Below, piece after piece: positions 1-9,520 of a DNA stretch of 64,000 bases. The position numbers and the translations under genes are program-made. Each line of letters opens with the position of its first letter. The first letter of the stretch is position 1. The notes beneath the pieces are model-generated. The model was given only the letters and a program-made list of their open reading frames with translations, was not told the DNA's origin and did no database searches. Source of the DNA: DSQQ01 sp964443075 (GTDB lineage Bacteria > Chloroflexota > Anaerolineae > 4572-78 > J111); assembly GCA_964443075.1 (NCBI GenBank), contig CAYUCB010000001.1, forward strand, positions 32,315-96,314. The letters are read 5' to 3'.

Positions 1-1827
1 ATGTAGATTTTGATAGTAAACACGCAAAGTTTCTTCAAGGTACTTTATGCGATCAGGAATAGGAAGAGAATCTTCCAGTGTTAAGACTTTCTTCTCACGA
101 ATATTATCAATCACTTCTTCTTTCTTTATTTTTGCATAGACCCAGTCAGCAAAAAGTTGTATAACAAACCAATACTCTGATTCCTTAATTTGCTTAATAG
201 GTTGAATAGTTTGTTGACGTGATAATTTTGCAAAAATATCACGCTGCTCCTGTTCTGACAGATAGATATCTACTAGATCGAGCAGTTCTTTAGTAAGGCT
301 GGGAGCTGTTTGTGGTATTTTCTTTTGGGCTAACAAATAAAGCAATCCTTGTTCTACAGCCGTAAAACTGCGCCAAAAATAATTGAATTGAAATGAAAGA
401 TGGTCAATTACTTGAGGCACAATTTTATCAATATCACCAGGCTTAATCTCTGTCCACTCATTCTGGTTAAGTAACTCGATTAAATAGTGACACAAGGCCT
501 GAATAAAATAAGGATTTCGACCAGTATAATGTAAAATGCGATCAACTTCTGTAGTGGGGTATGTTAACCCAATAGAAACACCAGGTTCCGTGATGAGTAA
601 TTTGGCGGCTTCTGTGGAAAGGGCACGCACTTCAATGGTTTTGAAGATATTGTAGAATGGAGAAGTATAATCTAGAGTTAGCTCATATAAAAGGTCTGAA
701 CCAGCAACAATAAAAATGCAATAGCTCAGGCTTTGAATCAAACTCCGAAACCACTCTAGCGTACTGATGCCACCAAACTCTGTGAGTAATTCGATTTCAT
801 CAAACATTAAAATCAGTCGAGGAAGTTGTTTTTGATCAATCACCTCATTGAGGTTATCCAAGTCATCCCCAAAGGTTAGAAATTGCAATTGTTTAGGAAC
901 TTGATTGAGATTGAGCGTTTCAAAAGGTGGTAGGACATCTGCCAATTGAAGATGTTTAAAAACGGTTATGATCTTACTAAGAATAGTTACAAATAAAATT
1001 TGAGGATCGCGCGGCTCAACACTCTGTAAATCAATATAAATAGATAAAAAATCGTTTGGAGCAATATCTAAAAGTCGCAGAAGAATAGATGATTTTCCAA
1101 TACGACGTGGTCCCATGACCACAATATCTTGCTTTTGGCCACGCGGTACATTTTCTAAGGTGTCAAAAATCAGCTTTAACTCTACCTCACGACCAAAAAA
1201 CCTACCCTCCCCACGGGCTGGTACACCAAAGGTATAGGGGTTTTTGAACCTGACAAATTCGGTACTCCTAGAGGTATCCTCAATAGCCTGCAACTCCATA
1301 TGCAATTTGGTAATCTCCGTCTCTAAATCCTCTATCTCTGTTAAAATTTCAGGACTGGCGCGAAGACCAAGTTGGGTTTGCCGCTCTTTAAGGCGATACA
1401 AACTACGAGTTTTGAAAATTATCAGTTTTCCCAAGTCACCCTTTTCATTAAGCTTGATTGGCTCTATAGACTCTAGTTTTTCTTGTAATTGCCCAATTTC
1501 TTCCTCTAAATCTTTTATCTCATTAAGAATTTCAAGGTTAATGTCCCAACTATTAAGTTGAGATTCTTGTACTCTAAGTGTTAGCAAACGTTGCTCTTTT
1601 ATCTCTATTAGTCTTCTTAACTCATCTTTTTCATCGAACTCCCTTAGCTCATTGACAGTCCGTGACTCTTTATATAGCTGCTCAATCTCTGCCTCAAGTT
1701 CTTCTATCTCTGTAAGAATTTCAGGGTTTGTAGACAAACCAAGTTTAGCTTGTTTCAGTTGCAGTGTTTGCAAACGGCGTGTACGGGTAATTATTAGCTT
1801 TTTTATATCATCTTTTATATCAAACAT
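1..1827 (-). CDS. STAND/AAA ATPase with N-terminal coiled-coil repeats (C-terminus cut by window edge)
   Basis: The frame stays open for 609 codons from an ATG at 1827 to the window edge, so the C-terminus is missing. Residues 15-53, 77-118 and 139-180 are three copies of a coiled-coil unit of about 40 residues (pattern R-x-L-x-x-L-x-x-x-Q-x-x-L-G, then P-E-I-L-T-E-I-E-x-L-E-x-E-I). An AAA/STAND domain follows: entry motif FFGRE at 210-214, Walker A GPRRIGKSS at 239-247, Walker B LILMFDE at 338-344. The helical part beyond resembles archaeal-type AAA and STAND proteins. Repeats of this type sit in front of NACHT/STAND ATPases in Chloroflexota and cyanobacteria and are thought to mediate adaptor contacts. 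It starts 3 bases after the stop of the membrane protein upstream, so the two are probably co-translated. Signalling or conflict function is inference. Confidence 0.85.
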   Translation of the reverse strand, partial: MFDIKDDIKKLIITRTRRLQTLQLKQAKLGLSTNPEILTEIEELEAEIEQLYKESRTVNELREFDEKDELRRLIEIKEQRLLTLRVQESQLNSWDINLEILNEIKDLEEEIGQLQEKLESIEPIKLNEKGDLGKLIIFKTRSLYRLKERQTQLGLRASPEILTEIEDLETEITKLHMELQAIEDTSRSTEFVRFKNPYTFGVPARGEGRFFGREVELKLIFDTLENVPRGQKQDIVVMGPRRIGKSSILLRLLDIAPNDFLSIYIDLQSVEPRDPQILFVTILSKIITVFKHLQLADVLPPFETLNLNQVPKQLQFLTFGDDLDNLNEVIDQKQLPRLILMFDEIELLTEFGGISTLEWFRSLIQSLSYCIFIVAGSDLLYELTLDYTSPFYNIFKTIEVRALSTEAAKLLITEPGVSIGLTYPTTEVDRILHYTGRNPYFIQALCHYLIELLNQNEWTEIKPGDIDKIVPQVIDHLSFQFNYFWRSFTAVEQGLLYLLAQKKIPQTAPSLTKELLDLVDIYLSEQEQRDIFAKLSRQQTIQPIKQIKESEYWFVIQLFADWVYAKIKKEEVIDNIREKKVLTLEDSLPIPDRIKYLEETLRVYYQNLH

Positions 1828-1830
1828 AAG

Positions 1831-2736
1831 TTACGTGGTATTCTCCAAAATTGCTATTAGAACCGTCAAGTCATCAATAAGGTAGGTCAAAAAACTTCCC
1901 GTAAGATTCTCTTTTGTACGCCGCTCGTTGTAATCGGCCAGCGTAATTGACAATTCGGCCAACCGTTTGGATAACTCCGGCTTGCCCAATTTGCGGCCCA
2001 ATTGATGCAGGGCCGGATAAAGGTTGCCTTTTACAATAGCTTCTTCCCACAAATTAAAAGAAACCTGCCCTTGCGCTTCTACTCCTTTTCGCGCCCCTTG
2101 TAACATAGCCAGGGTAATGCCTCTGGCCTGTTCTTCGCGCTGGCGATTCTCCCGACGCTCTTTTTGCCTATCGGTGAACCAGGCAATGAATTGACCCAAA
2201 AAAGCGCCTATCACCAGCGGGATGAGATAATCAGGCCATCTAAACGCAAAGGGAGATATTACCTCAATTTTTTCTACCGATACCGTCTCAACCCATTGAG
2301 ACGTTGTTCCGGTATCCGGGTTATCCCAAGAATATTGTACCGCAAAGATAAGATTCTGTGAACCGGCATTTTGGCTTTGGAGGGTGTAGACAGCCTGGGC
2401 GCTGGTGTAGGGGGAGAGGGTATCGGGTAAATCTATCGAGTTGACAACATTAAAAGAGGTACCTTGAAGTTGAGCCGTAATATTGGATAAGGTGTAAGGG
2501 GTAGTGTTACGTAGAACCAGAACGGCCTGGACAGACTCGCCGGTGTTGAGGCTAGTCCGGTCAACCGCAAGTTGAATTTGGGGGGAAGGAGAGCTATTTT
2601 CTTCTTGGGCATAAACTACAGTCCCAAAGAAGAACAGGAATAACAGTATCGTGAGGTGTAATAGGTTTGTGCAGGCTCTTATTAAAGTCTTTGGTTTAGC
2701 CCCAAGGTTAGTTTCCAAATCACAATACCTTTTCAT
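1831..2736 (-). CDS. Membrane protein with extracytoplasmic Ig-like domain and cytoplasmic helical tail
   Basis: This 301-residue protein has a hydrophobic signal segment at about 26-43 ending in VYAQ. An outside domain at about 50-155 resembles CARDB/DUF11 beta-sandwiches (L-x-x-G-E-x-V-x-x-x-L-x-x-x-N pattern). A transmembrane helix lies at about 171-190, followed by a charged, helical cytoplasmic part of about 110 residues. The topology is that of a one-pass receptor. It overlaps the JAMM gene upstream by 17 bases and ends 3 bases before the ATPase gene, so it likely forms a unit with that ATPase. No enzymatic motif is visible and I recognise no named family for the tail. Confidence 0.75.
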   Translation of the reverse strand: MKRYCDLETNLGAKPKTLIRACTNLLHLTILLFLFFFGTVVYAQEENSSPSPQIQLAVDRTSLNTGESVQAVLVLRNTTPYTLSNITAQLQGTSFNVVNSIDLPDTLSPYTSAQAVYTLQSQNAGSQNLIFAVQYSWDNPDTGTTSQWVETVSVEKIEVISPFAFRWPDYLIPLVIGAFLGQFIAWFTDRQKERRENRQREEQARGITLAMLQGARKGVEAQGQVSFNLWEEAIVKGNLYPALHQLGRKLGKPELSKRLAELSITLADYNERRTKENLTGSFLTYLIDDLTVLIAILENTT

Positions 2737-3148
2737 CCATAATTTCTAACGCCACTCCCTTAAAGCGGCGCGGCTCATCATCGGCCAGTTGCCATATCTG
2801 GGTCTGAAAAGGTTTACCCTCATGCACCGACACTATTAGATAATACACCTCTTCCCAGGCGTTATCCATATCGGTTTGGGAGGGGATGGCCGGCCAATCG
2901 GGGTGGGAGTGGTAAATGCCGATGATCTCCAGCCCGGTTTCGTCGGCGGCCAGCTGCACCTCGGCAAATTCTTCGCCGCTGATGATGAAGCGGTCGGTGC
3001 GCTCGCTGTTTTGATTTATTGCGGGGCGCACCTGGCGCACCTGACCCCCGTTTTCAAAGCTGCCCAGCAAAAAGCCGCAGCACTCCGGCGGATAGGTTTC
3101 TTTGGCCTGAGCGTAAATTTGTTTCAGTTGGGCGTCGGTAATTTTCAT
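2720..3148 (-). CDS. JAB/JAMM (MPN+) metalloprotease-like protein
   Basis: The 142-residue protein has the bacterial Mec/JAB pattern: PPECCGFLLG near the N-terminus supplies the Glu, and the JAMM signature HSHPDWPAIPSQTD supplies the two zinc His and the Asp. Such proteins cleave isopeptide or C-terminal peptide bonds, for example from ubiquitin-like sulfur carriers in cysteine or molybdopterin synthesis, or act in ubiquitin-like conflict systems. No carrier, E1-like or cysteine synthase gene is next to it. It lies 6 bases after the helicase loader and overlaps the membrane protein by 17 bases. The substrate cannot be told from the sequence. Confidence 0.85.
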   Translation of the reverse strand: MKITDAQLKQIYAQAKETYPPECCGFLLGSFENGGQVRQVRPAINQNSERTDRFIISGEEFAEVQLAADETGLEIIGIYHSHPDWPAIPSQTDMDNAWEEVYYLIVSVHEGKPFQTQIWQLADDEPRRFKGVALEIMDEKVL

Positions 3149-3154
3149 AGCCCA

Positions 3155-4564
<1,410 letters not shown>

Positions 4565-4568
4565 AGGG

Positions 4569-4646
4569 CAAATGAGCGAATAGGCGAACGGCGAATGAGC
4601 GAATGGCGAAAAAATTATTCGCTCATTCGCCGTTCGCTCATTCGGT
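4569..4646. repeat. STRR-like hairpin repeat
   Basis: Degenerate units of 7-8 bases of the type GAGCGAAT or GGCGAAC are followed, after an A/T-rich loop, by their reverse complement (ATTCGCC, GTTCGCTC). The tract fills the gap between the loader and the DnaD-like gene. Confidence 0.7.
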
Positions 4647-5347
4647 TAATGTTGAATCAAATACTTAAACTCTTCATCTGTATACCAGGTTTTGTTCTGG
4701 CTCTCTTCTTTTTTGTTTTTGCCGTCGTCGCGGCCAACGGTGGCCATCCGCTCCAGAATGGCCCGGATGTAGCTCCATTTGCGCACGTTGTTTTCAACGG
4801 CAATTTTAAAGGCATCTTCAATCCAAATTTGAGGGTAGGTGGCCTCGGCATCCTTTAGCTCGTCGGCCAAAATGGGCGAAAGCAGGCCAATGTTGGCCTC
4901 GTACAGCTCAAAAATGTTCGAGCGTTTGGTCGGCGGGGCTATTTCGGCCCCGCTGACAGCTACCACGCCCATTTCGCCGGCCAATACTTTGGCATGGGCC
5001 TGTCGCCCGCGCTCGCTGTTTAGAAAGTACAGGTCGTGCAGACCGGCTTCGTCTTCGACCTGGGCGTACAGCAGCGTGCCGCGTTCCACCGCTCGATTCA
5101 ACCCCTGGCTGAGGGCGGTTTCGACATCCTCGTCAATCAGCGCCAGGCTTTGGGCCAGGGTTTCATCGGCCAGCAGTTCGCTTAAGGCAATCACCTGGCG
5201 GGCCTGGCGGTAATGTACCCACAAGAAATGCAGCGACACCTTTAGCTCTACCAGGCTGTCAATTTGCGGTAATAACCGGGCAAAAAACAAATCCGGCACA
5301 GAAGTAAAGCGTAATTCACCTGCGGGAAAACCGTTGAACCGATCCAT
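4646..5347 (-). CDS. DnaD-domain primosome protein
   Basis: The C-terminal part (about residues 160-205) has the DnaD/DnaB2 pattern IWIEDAFKIAVENN followed by WSYIRAILERM, typical of Firmicutes and Chloroflexota primosome proteins that remodel DNA and help load the replicative helicase. The rest looks like a winged-helix N-domain. I start it at the ATG at 5347 (MDRFNGFPAGEL). The 22 codons upstream that are also open are translated from a heptamer repeat tract and are unlikely to be protein. It lies between dnaB and the loader in one operon, so the three primosome functions are together. Confidence 0.8.
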   Translation of the reverse strand: MDRFNGFPAGELRFTSVPDLFFARLLPQIDSLVELKVSLHFLWVHYRQARQVIALSELLADETLAQSLALIDEDVETALSQGLNRAVERGTLLYAQVEDEAGLHDLYFLNSERGRQAHAKVLAGEMGVVAVSGAEIAPPTKRSNIFELYEANIGLLSPILADELKDAEATYPQIWIEDAFKIAVENNVRKWSYIRAILERMATVGRDDGKNKKEESQNKTWYTDEEFKYLIQH

Positions 5348-5429
5348 AATTGTGAATTGTGAATGGTGAATTACGAATTGTGAACGATAAACAATTAACC
5401 ATTCACAATTCACTATTCACCATTCACTA
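5348..5429. repeat. STRR-like hairpin repeat
   Basis: Heptamer-type units such as GAATTGT and GAATGGT are followed by the complementary arm ATTCACA, ATTCACT, ATTCACC. It occupies the whole gap between dnaB and the DnaD-like gene. Confidence 0.75.
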
Positions 5430-6791
5430 TTAATACTCCATCGTTTGCTTTCTGACTTCTAAATCTACAAATTGGGCCAGGTGTTTCTTGAAGTAGACGG
5501 AAAAGATGCCGGTGGGGCCGGAGCGGTGCTTGCCGACGATGATTTCGGCAATGTTGGGGAATTCGGTGTCGGGGTTGTAAACGTCATCGCGGTAGACAAA
5601 CATCACCACGTCCGCGTCCTGCTCTATCGAGCCACTTTCTCTCAAATCCGAAAGCATGGGGCGTTTATCATGCCGCGATTCTACCTGGCGCGAAAGCTGG
5701 CTGAGGGCCAGAACCGGCACATTTAACTCGCGGGCCAGAGCTTTGATGGAGCGGGAGATAAAGCTGATTTCCTGCTGCCGGTTTTCGCTGCGGGTATCGC
5801 CGCGCATCAGTTGCAGGTAGTCAAGGATAATCAAATCCAGGCCGTGTTCGGCGTGCAGGCGGCGGGCTTTGGTGCGTAATTCCAGCACCGAAATGGCCGG
5901 AGTGTCGTCAATAAAAAAGGCGGTGCTGGAAAGCAGGTTGGTGGCTTGAATAAAAGTGGCCCACTCATCTTTTTTAATATCACCCAGGCGCAGGCGCTGG
6001 CTGTCAATGCCGGTTTCGGCGGAGATAAGACGCTGCACCAACTGCTCATCGCTCATTTCCAGGCTGAACATGGCCACCCGTTTATGCCAGCGCCGGGCCG
6101 CTTGCAGGGCAATACTGAGCGCCAGTGAGGTTTTGCCCATCCCCGGCCGGCCCGCCAGCACAATCATATCAGAGCGCTGCATCCCGCCCAGCAGTTTATC
6201 CAGGTCGGTCAGGCCGGTGGGAATACCGACAATTTCGCCCTGGTGCTTGGAGAGGTAATCAATTCGGTCAAAATATTTCTCTAACACCTGCCGGATGGGG
6301 CGCAAATCGCGCTCAACCCGGCGCGAAGCCACCCCAAAAATAATCTCTTCGGCCCGGTCCATCACCGCGTCCGCGTCCTGGCTGGGGTCGTAAGCCAGGC
6401 GGGCAATCTGACCGGCGGCGTCAATCAAGCGGCGTAATACGGCGGTGCGCTCAACAATGCGGGCGTAAAATTCTACGTGAATTGAGGTGGGCGTCGTATT
6501 CATCAGGCCGGTCAGGTAGGCCGATCCGCCAATATCGGCCAATCGGCCCTGCCGTTCCAGGGCGTCGGCCAGCGTCACCAGGTCGGCCGGTTCGCGCCGC
6601 TCGTGCAGCTCGCGGATGGTTTCAAATACCCAACTATGCCGCTCTACGTAAAAATCACCCGGCTGTAAAAACGTCGCCACCCGGATGATGGCGTCGGGGT
6701 CAATCAGCAGCGAGCCAAGCACGGCCTCTTCCGCTTCTACATTATGGGGTTGGAGTTTATCGGGCACAGTGCCGGGTAGAAGGTCAACCAT
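5430..6791 (-). CDS. dnaB: Replicative DNA helicase DnaB
   Basis: The 453 residues match a full DnaB: an N-terminal domain starting PHNVEAEEAVLGSLL, and a RecA-like domain with Walker A GRPGMGKTS, then FSLEMS, Walker B LIILDYLQLM, the QLSRQVE glutamine motif and the SGSIEQDADVV segment. The family unwinds DNA at the replication fork as a hexamer. It is first in a minus-strand operon with the DnaD-like protein and duplicated loader. A GAAC-N4-GTTC box lies 14 bases upstream of the start, suggesting LexA control. No intein is present. Confidence 0.97.
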   Translation of the reverse strand: MVDLLPGTVPDKLQPHNVEAEEAVLGSLLIDPDAIIRVATFLQPGDFYVERHSWVFETIRELHERREPADLVTLADALERQGRLADIGGSAYLTGLMNTTPTSIHVEFYARIVERTAVLRRLIDAAGQIARLAYDPSQDADAVMDRAEEIIFGVASRRVERDLRPIRQVLEKYFDRIDYLSKHQGEIVGIPTGLTDLDKLLGGMQRSDMIVLAGRPGMGKTSLALSIALQAARRWHKRVAMFSLEMSDEQLVQRLISAETGIDSQRLRLGDIKKDEWATFIQATNLLSSTAFFIDDTPAISVLELRTKARRLHAEHGLDLIILDYLQLMRGDTRSENRQQEISFISRSIKALARELNVPVLALSQLSRQVESRHDKRPMLSDLRESGSIEQDADVVMFVYRDDVYNPDTEFPNIAEIIVGKHRSGPTGIFSVYFKKHLAQFVDLEVRKQTMEY

Positions 6792-6804
6792 TAATTTAGC
6801 ATCT

Positions 6805-6816
6805 GAACAAAAGTTC
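6805..6816 (-). promoter_or_regulatory. LexA/SOS box upstream of dnaB operon
   Basis: GAACAAAAGTTC fits the Gram-positive-type SOS consensus GAAC-N4-GTTC, the same pattern seen at lexA in this window. On the minus strand it lies just downstream of an AT-rich -10-like stretch (6822-6830). Confidence 0.6.
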
Positions 6817-6997
6817 TAATCTGATATAATAACACGAGCGCGGGGTTTCGTCAAAGAAGTTTCAACGACCTTCCGCGCACGTGAAAAGCTTATAAGAAAG
6901 GCTAATTTTTGATTATAGCGATTTTTAGAATTGACTCAAAAGTTGGGGGCTGCTGGCCTTTGAGTCGGTGCTTTTTAGGCAGCCCAAGAGCGGCCGG

Positions 6998-7522
6998 CTA
7001 ATTTTTGCCCAGGTCATCCAGGTCCAGTTCTTCGATAAAATCTCGAAAAATGGCCAGTTGTTGTTGTTCTTCTTCTGACATGGGTTCAGGTTGGCCTTCT
7101 CTGTCGGAGTCTTCCAGGCTGGTTTCGGGCACAATCGAGGCTGCCGCCATGACGTCATCGGCTACAAACAAGGGGGCGTTGGCCCGAACCGCCAGGGCTA
7201 TGGCATCGCTGGGGCGGGCGTCAATTTCCATCCGCTGACCGTCCACGTCCATCACGATGCGGGCAAAAAAGGTGTCGTTCTTTAACTCATTAACCATCAC
7301 GTGAGAAATTTTGGCGCCCATTTCATCAATGAGGCTCTTGAGCAGGTCATGCGTCAGTGGGCGGGCCACCTGAACGCCTTGTAACTGGATAGTGATGGCA
7401 TCGGCCTCAAACGGGCCAATCCAGATAGGCAGGTAGCGCTCCGTGTCAACGTCCTTTAGAACCACTACCCGGTGTTGCGACATCAGGCTAACCCGAATAC
7501 TATCAATTTTTACCTGAATCAT
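6998..7522 (-). CDS. Bifunctional nuclease family protein (DUF151)
   Basis: The protein (174 residues from this start) has the DUF151/BFN pattern: LPIWIGPFEADAI, then LTHDLLKSL near the middle and MEIDARPSDAIALAVR. The family is annotated as bifunctional DNase/RNase from a plant member; bacterial roles are not settled. The ATG at 7522 follows AGGAGG by 6 bases, which decides this start over the upstream TTG. The last 25 residues are acidic and low complexity. It is transcribed separately, to the right of the dnaB operon. Confidence 0.85.
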   Translation of the reverse strand: MIQVKIDSIRVSLMSQHRVVVLKDVDTERYLPIWIGPFEADAITIQLQGVQVARPLTHDLLKSLIDEMGAKISHVMVNELKNDTFFARIVMDVDGQRMEIDARPSDAIALAVRANAPLFVADDVMAAASIVPETSLEDSDREGQPEPMSEEEQQQLAIFRDFIEELDLDDLGKN

Positions 7523-7595
7523 GCACATCCTCCTGCCCAATTAAGGCTTTTCAGGTATTATCAGATATAATTGCGCTAGGCTTTGGGGGGAGGTA

Positions 7596-7652
7596 ATGGC
7601 TCAGTTAATTAAGCGGAGCGCAAACGCGATGTGGCTGGATTATACCACATGA
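7596..7652 (+). CDS. Short leader ORF coupled to lipoprotein gene
   Basis: An 18-codon ORF (MAQLIKRSANAMWLDYTT) begins 4 bases after a very strong ribosome site (GGGGGGAGGT). Its stop overlaps the lipoprotein start as ATGA at 7649-7652. That geometry suggests translational coupling. I know no homologue, so coding is uncertain. Confidence 0.4.
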   Translation: MAQLIKRSANAMWLDYTT

Positions 7653-8293
7653 CCGATTGGCTTACAAGTGCTTTTTACCGATATGCTTTAACTGTGTTTA
7701 GCCTGTTAGGGTTTTGTTTCCTGGCGGCCTGTAACCCTGCGCCGCAGCCGCTTGACCCCGCCGAAGCTCAAGCTGCTTTGACCGTCGCCTGGCGCGCTGA
7801 CCAGCACACGGTTTGGGAGCTTGATTGGCCGTCAGCGCCGGTAGGTGGCCCGTTAACGGTTGAAACCTGGCGGGCCGGCCTGCGTTACCGTTATGAAGTT
7901 TTAGAAGCCACCGCGCCGGCCCTGGTAGGCCAAACCCTGGCCTTTGATGGCCGCCGGGCCTGGCTACACAACCGCCTTGAACCGGAACCGCCAGTTCGGT
8001 TGTCCACGCCGGCCCTCTCGCCTGTATCCGATGCTTTTACTTTAGTTGACCGGCTGCTGACCGCCACTCCCCAGGCGGCCACCACCGAAATGGTTCAGCT
8101 TCCCTCTGGTCCGGCCCAAAAAATTACCACCACCTTTGCCAGCGGCGATTCACTCAGCCTGTGGCGCGATTCCTCCTTCGGCCTGCCGGTGCGGGTTGAA
8201 TTGGTTTGGCAGGGCCAGCCGATAACCCTGCAAGCGCGCAGTTTTGTGCCTCTGGTCAATCCCCCCGAAGCTTTGTTTAAGCCGGTAAAATAA
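7649..8293 (+). CDS. Predicted lipoprotein of unknown function
   Basis: With the ATG at 7649 (MTDWLTSAFYRYAL) the 214-residue product has a short basic start, a hydrophobic stretch and the lipobox LAAC, so it should be lipid-anchored outside the membrane. The remainder looks beta-rich (VWELDWPSAPVGGPLTVETW and later GDSLSLWRDSSFGLPVRV), reminiscent of LolA/MucB-type outer sorting folds. That is only a shape impression. No catalytic motif is seen. It overlaps a short upstream leader ORF by 4 bases. Confidence 0.7.
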   Translation: MTDWLTSAFYRYALTVFSLLGFCFLAACNPAPQPLDPAEAQAALTVAWRADQHTVWELDWPSAPVGGPLTVETWRAGLRYRYEVLEATAPALVGQTLAFDGRRAWLHNRLEPEPPVRLSTPALSPVSDAFTLVDRLLTATPQAATTEMVQLPSGPAQKITTTFASGDSLSLWRDSSFGLPVRVELVWQGQPITLQARSFVPLVNPPEALFKPVK

Positions 8294-8556
8294 ACTGCTT
8301 TAGCCAGATTCCCCAATTTTGACCCCAATAAAGCCGCCGGAGATTGAATCGCTGAAACGCTGGTGAGGTTGGTCCATCACCCCATTCACCCCATTCACCC
8401 CAAATTTTTATTTTTGGCCTAATAGCTAAATCGTCAGAAAAGAAGTAAAATCAATAAGCTAAAGGAACTTGTATAGAATCGGGCTGACAACGAGTATCTT
8501 ATTGCCACCCAGCCGCCATTGCAAATTGAAGGCGATTTTTTGTAAGCGTAGGAGGT

Positions 8557-8817
8557 ATGATGACCTTAGCAGAATTGACGAGCAAAGTTCAATATGTAAC
8601 TGATGCTGAAGGCAACCGGCAAGCAGTGGTTCTGGAGATGGCTGTTTGGGAAGAGGTGGTAAATGCTTTGGAACAACTGGAACCCACTCAGCCCCAAAAG
8701 CAGAGTAAAGGCCGAAAGCGGCTTATGAAGCAAGTGGCTGACTCTCGCCAGGCTTATGAGTCAGGTCAGGTACGCCGGGGTACAGCTAATGACTTGATTG
8801 CGGAGTTGACTGCGTGA
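8557..8817 (+). CDS. Antitoxin of RelE-type pair
   Basis: An 86-residue protein starts after AGGAGGT. Its N-terminal half (VTDAEGNRQAVVLEMAVWEE) resembles Phd/YefM-like or prevent-host-death antitoxins and the C-terminal half is charged and helical, as expected for toxin wrapping. The next gene overlaps it by 4 bases (GTGA) and encodes a RelE-fold toxin, which is the main evidence for the role. Confidence 0.8.
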   Translation: MMTLAELTSKVQYVTDAEGNRQAVVLEMAVWEEVVNALEQLEPTQPQKQSKGRKRLMKQVADSRQAYESGQVRRGTANDLIAELTA

Positions 8818-9098
8818 TTTCGTTGGTTTGGAGCGCCAGTTTTAGCCGAGCCTTAAAGCGTAAAATTCGCCGTAATCCTCAATTACAGGCATCGGTTGAA
8901 GAGGCCTTGCGCCAATTGTCTAACGACCCGTTTCACCCTTCGTTGGAGAGCCACAAACTAAAAGGCGAATTGGCCGGAACGTGGGCATGCAGTGTGGAGT
9001 ATGATTTGAGAATTTTGTTTGAATTTGGGCAAAACCCAGAGTCCGGTGAACAAGAAATTTTGCTGTTGGCTTTTGGAACTCATGATGAAGTCTATTGA
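8814..9098 (+). CDS. RelE/YafQ-type mRNA interferase toxin
   Basis: The 94-residue product has the RelE superfamily pattern: SFSRALKRKIRRNP, then HKLKGELAGTWACSVEYDLRI and the C-terminal LLLAFGTHDEVY typical of the YafQ/RelE subgroup. These toxins cleave mRNA on the ribosome. The start is GTG at 8814, overlapping the antitoxin stop. A 139-bp inverted-repeat element lies 20 bases downstream, followed by a terminator. Confidence 0.85.
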   Translation: MISLVWSASFSRALKRKIRRNPQLQASVEEALRQLSNDPFHPSLESHKLKGELAGTWACSVEYDLRILFEFGQNPESGEQEILLLAFGTHDEVY

Positions 9099-9118
9099 GA
9101 TAACCCTATAAAATCTAT

Positions 9119-9257
9119 GATTCTGTATAAGTTCCAGATTTCACACCCAAAAGTGGGCGATATTTCTTAAATTTGTCCCACTTTAGGCCATAAAATAGGT
9201 CAAAATGGGGTGTTTTTGCGATAAAATAGCTGTGAAAAATCAAACTTATACAGAATC
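9119..9257. mobile_element. MITE-like element A
   Basis: The 139-bp element is bounded by inverted GATTCTGTATAAGTT (9119-9133) and AACTTATACAGAATC (9243-9257). The inverted match continues imperfectly inward (TTTCACA/TGTGAAA). Direct repeats ATCTAT flank it at 9113-9118 and 9258-9263. No ORF lies inside. Confidence 0.75.
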
Positions 9258-9302
9258 ATCTATTACCTATATTTGAATCCTAATTTTTCTATACCAAATT
9301 AA

Positions 9303-9337
9303 AAGCCCCCTGAATATTCACTTCAGGGGCTTTTTTT
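9303..9337 (+). terminator. Rho-independent terminator
   Basis: AAGCCCCCTGAA and TTCAGGGGCTT form a stem with a 7-base loop, followed by a run of T. It probably closes the toxin-antitoxin transcript. Confidence 0.85.
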
Positions 9338-9420
9338 ATTTTTCATGAGATGTTCGTTGTAAACTTTGTATGCACTATCCGCAAGAGTAATATGCGGCTA
9401 ATGCATATGATGCAAATATA

Positions 9421-9480
9421 GTGACATTTGTCACCCTATTTATGTGACATTTGTCACTATTTTCTGTGCATCAAATGCAC
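9421..9480 (+). promoter_or_regulatory. Triple palindromic operator upstream of PocR-type regulator
   Basis: Two identical palindromes GTGACATTTGTCAC (9421-9434 and 9444-9457, 23 bases centre to centre) are followed by GTGCATCAAATGCAC (9466-9480). The second fits a CRP/FNR-family half-site layout TGTGA-N6-TCAC. The regulator gene starts 40 bases downstream. The binding protein is unknown; it could be the regulator itself or a CRP-family factor. Confidence 0.7.
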
Positions 9481-9520
9481 TATACTTAATAGTAGATGAT
9501 TTCACAAGTGGGGATGATAA

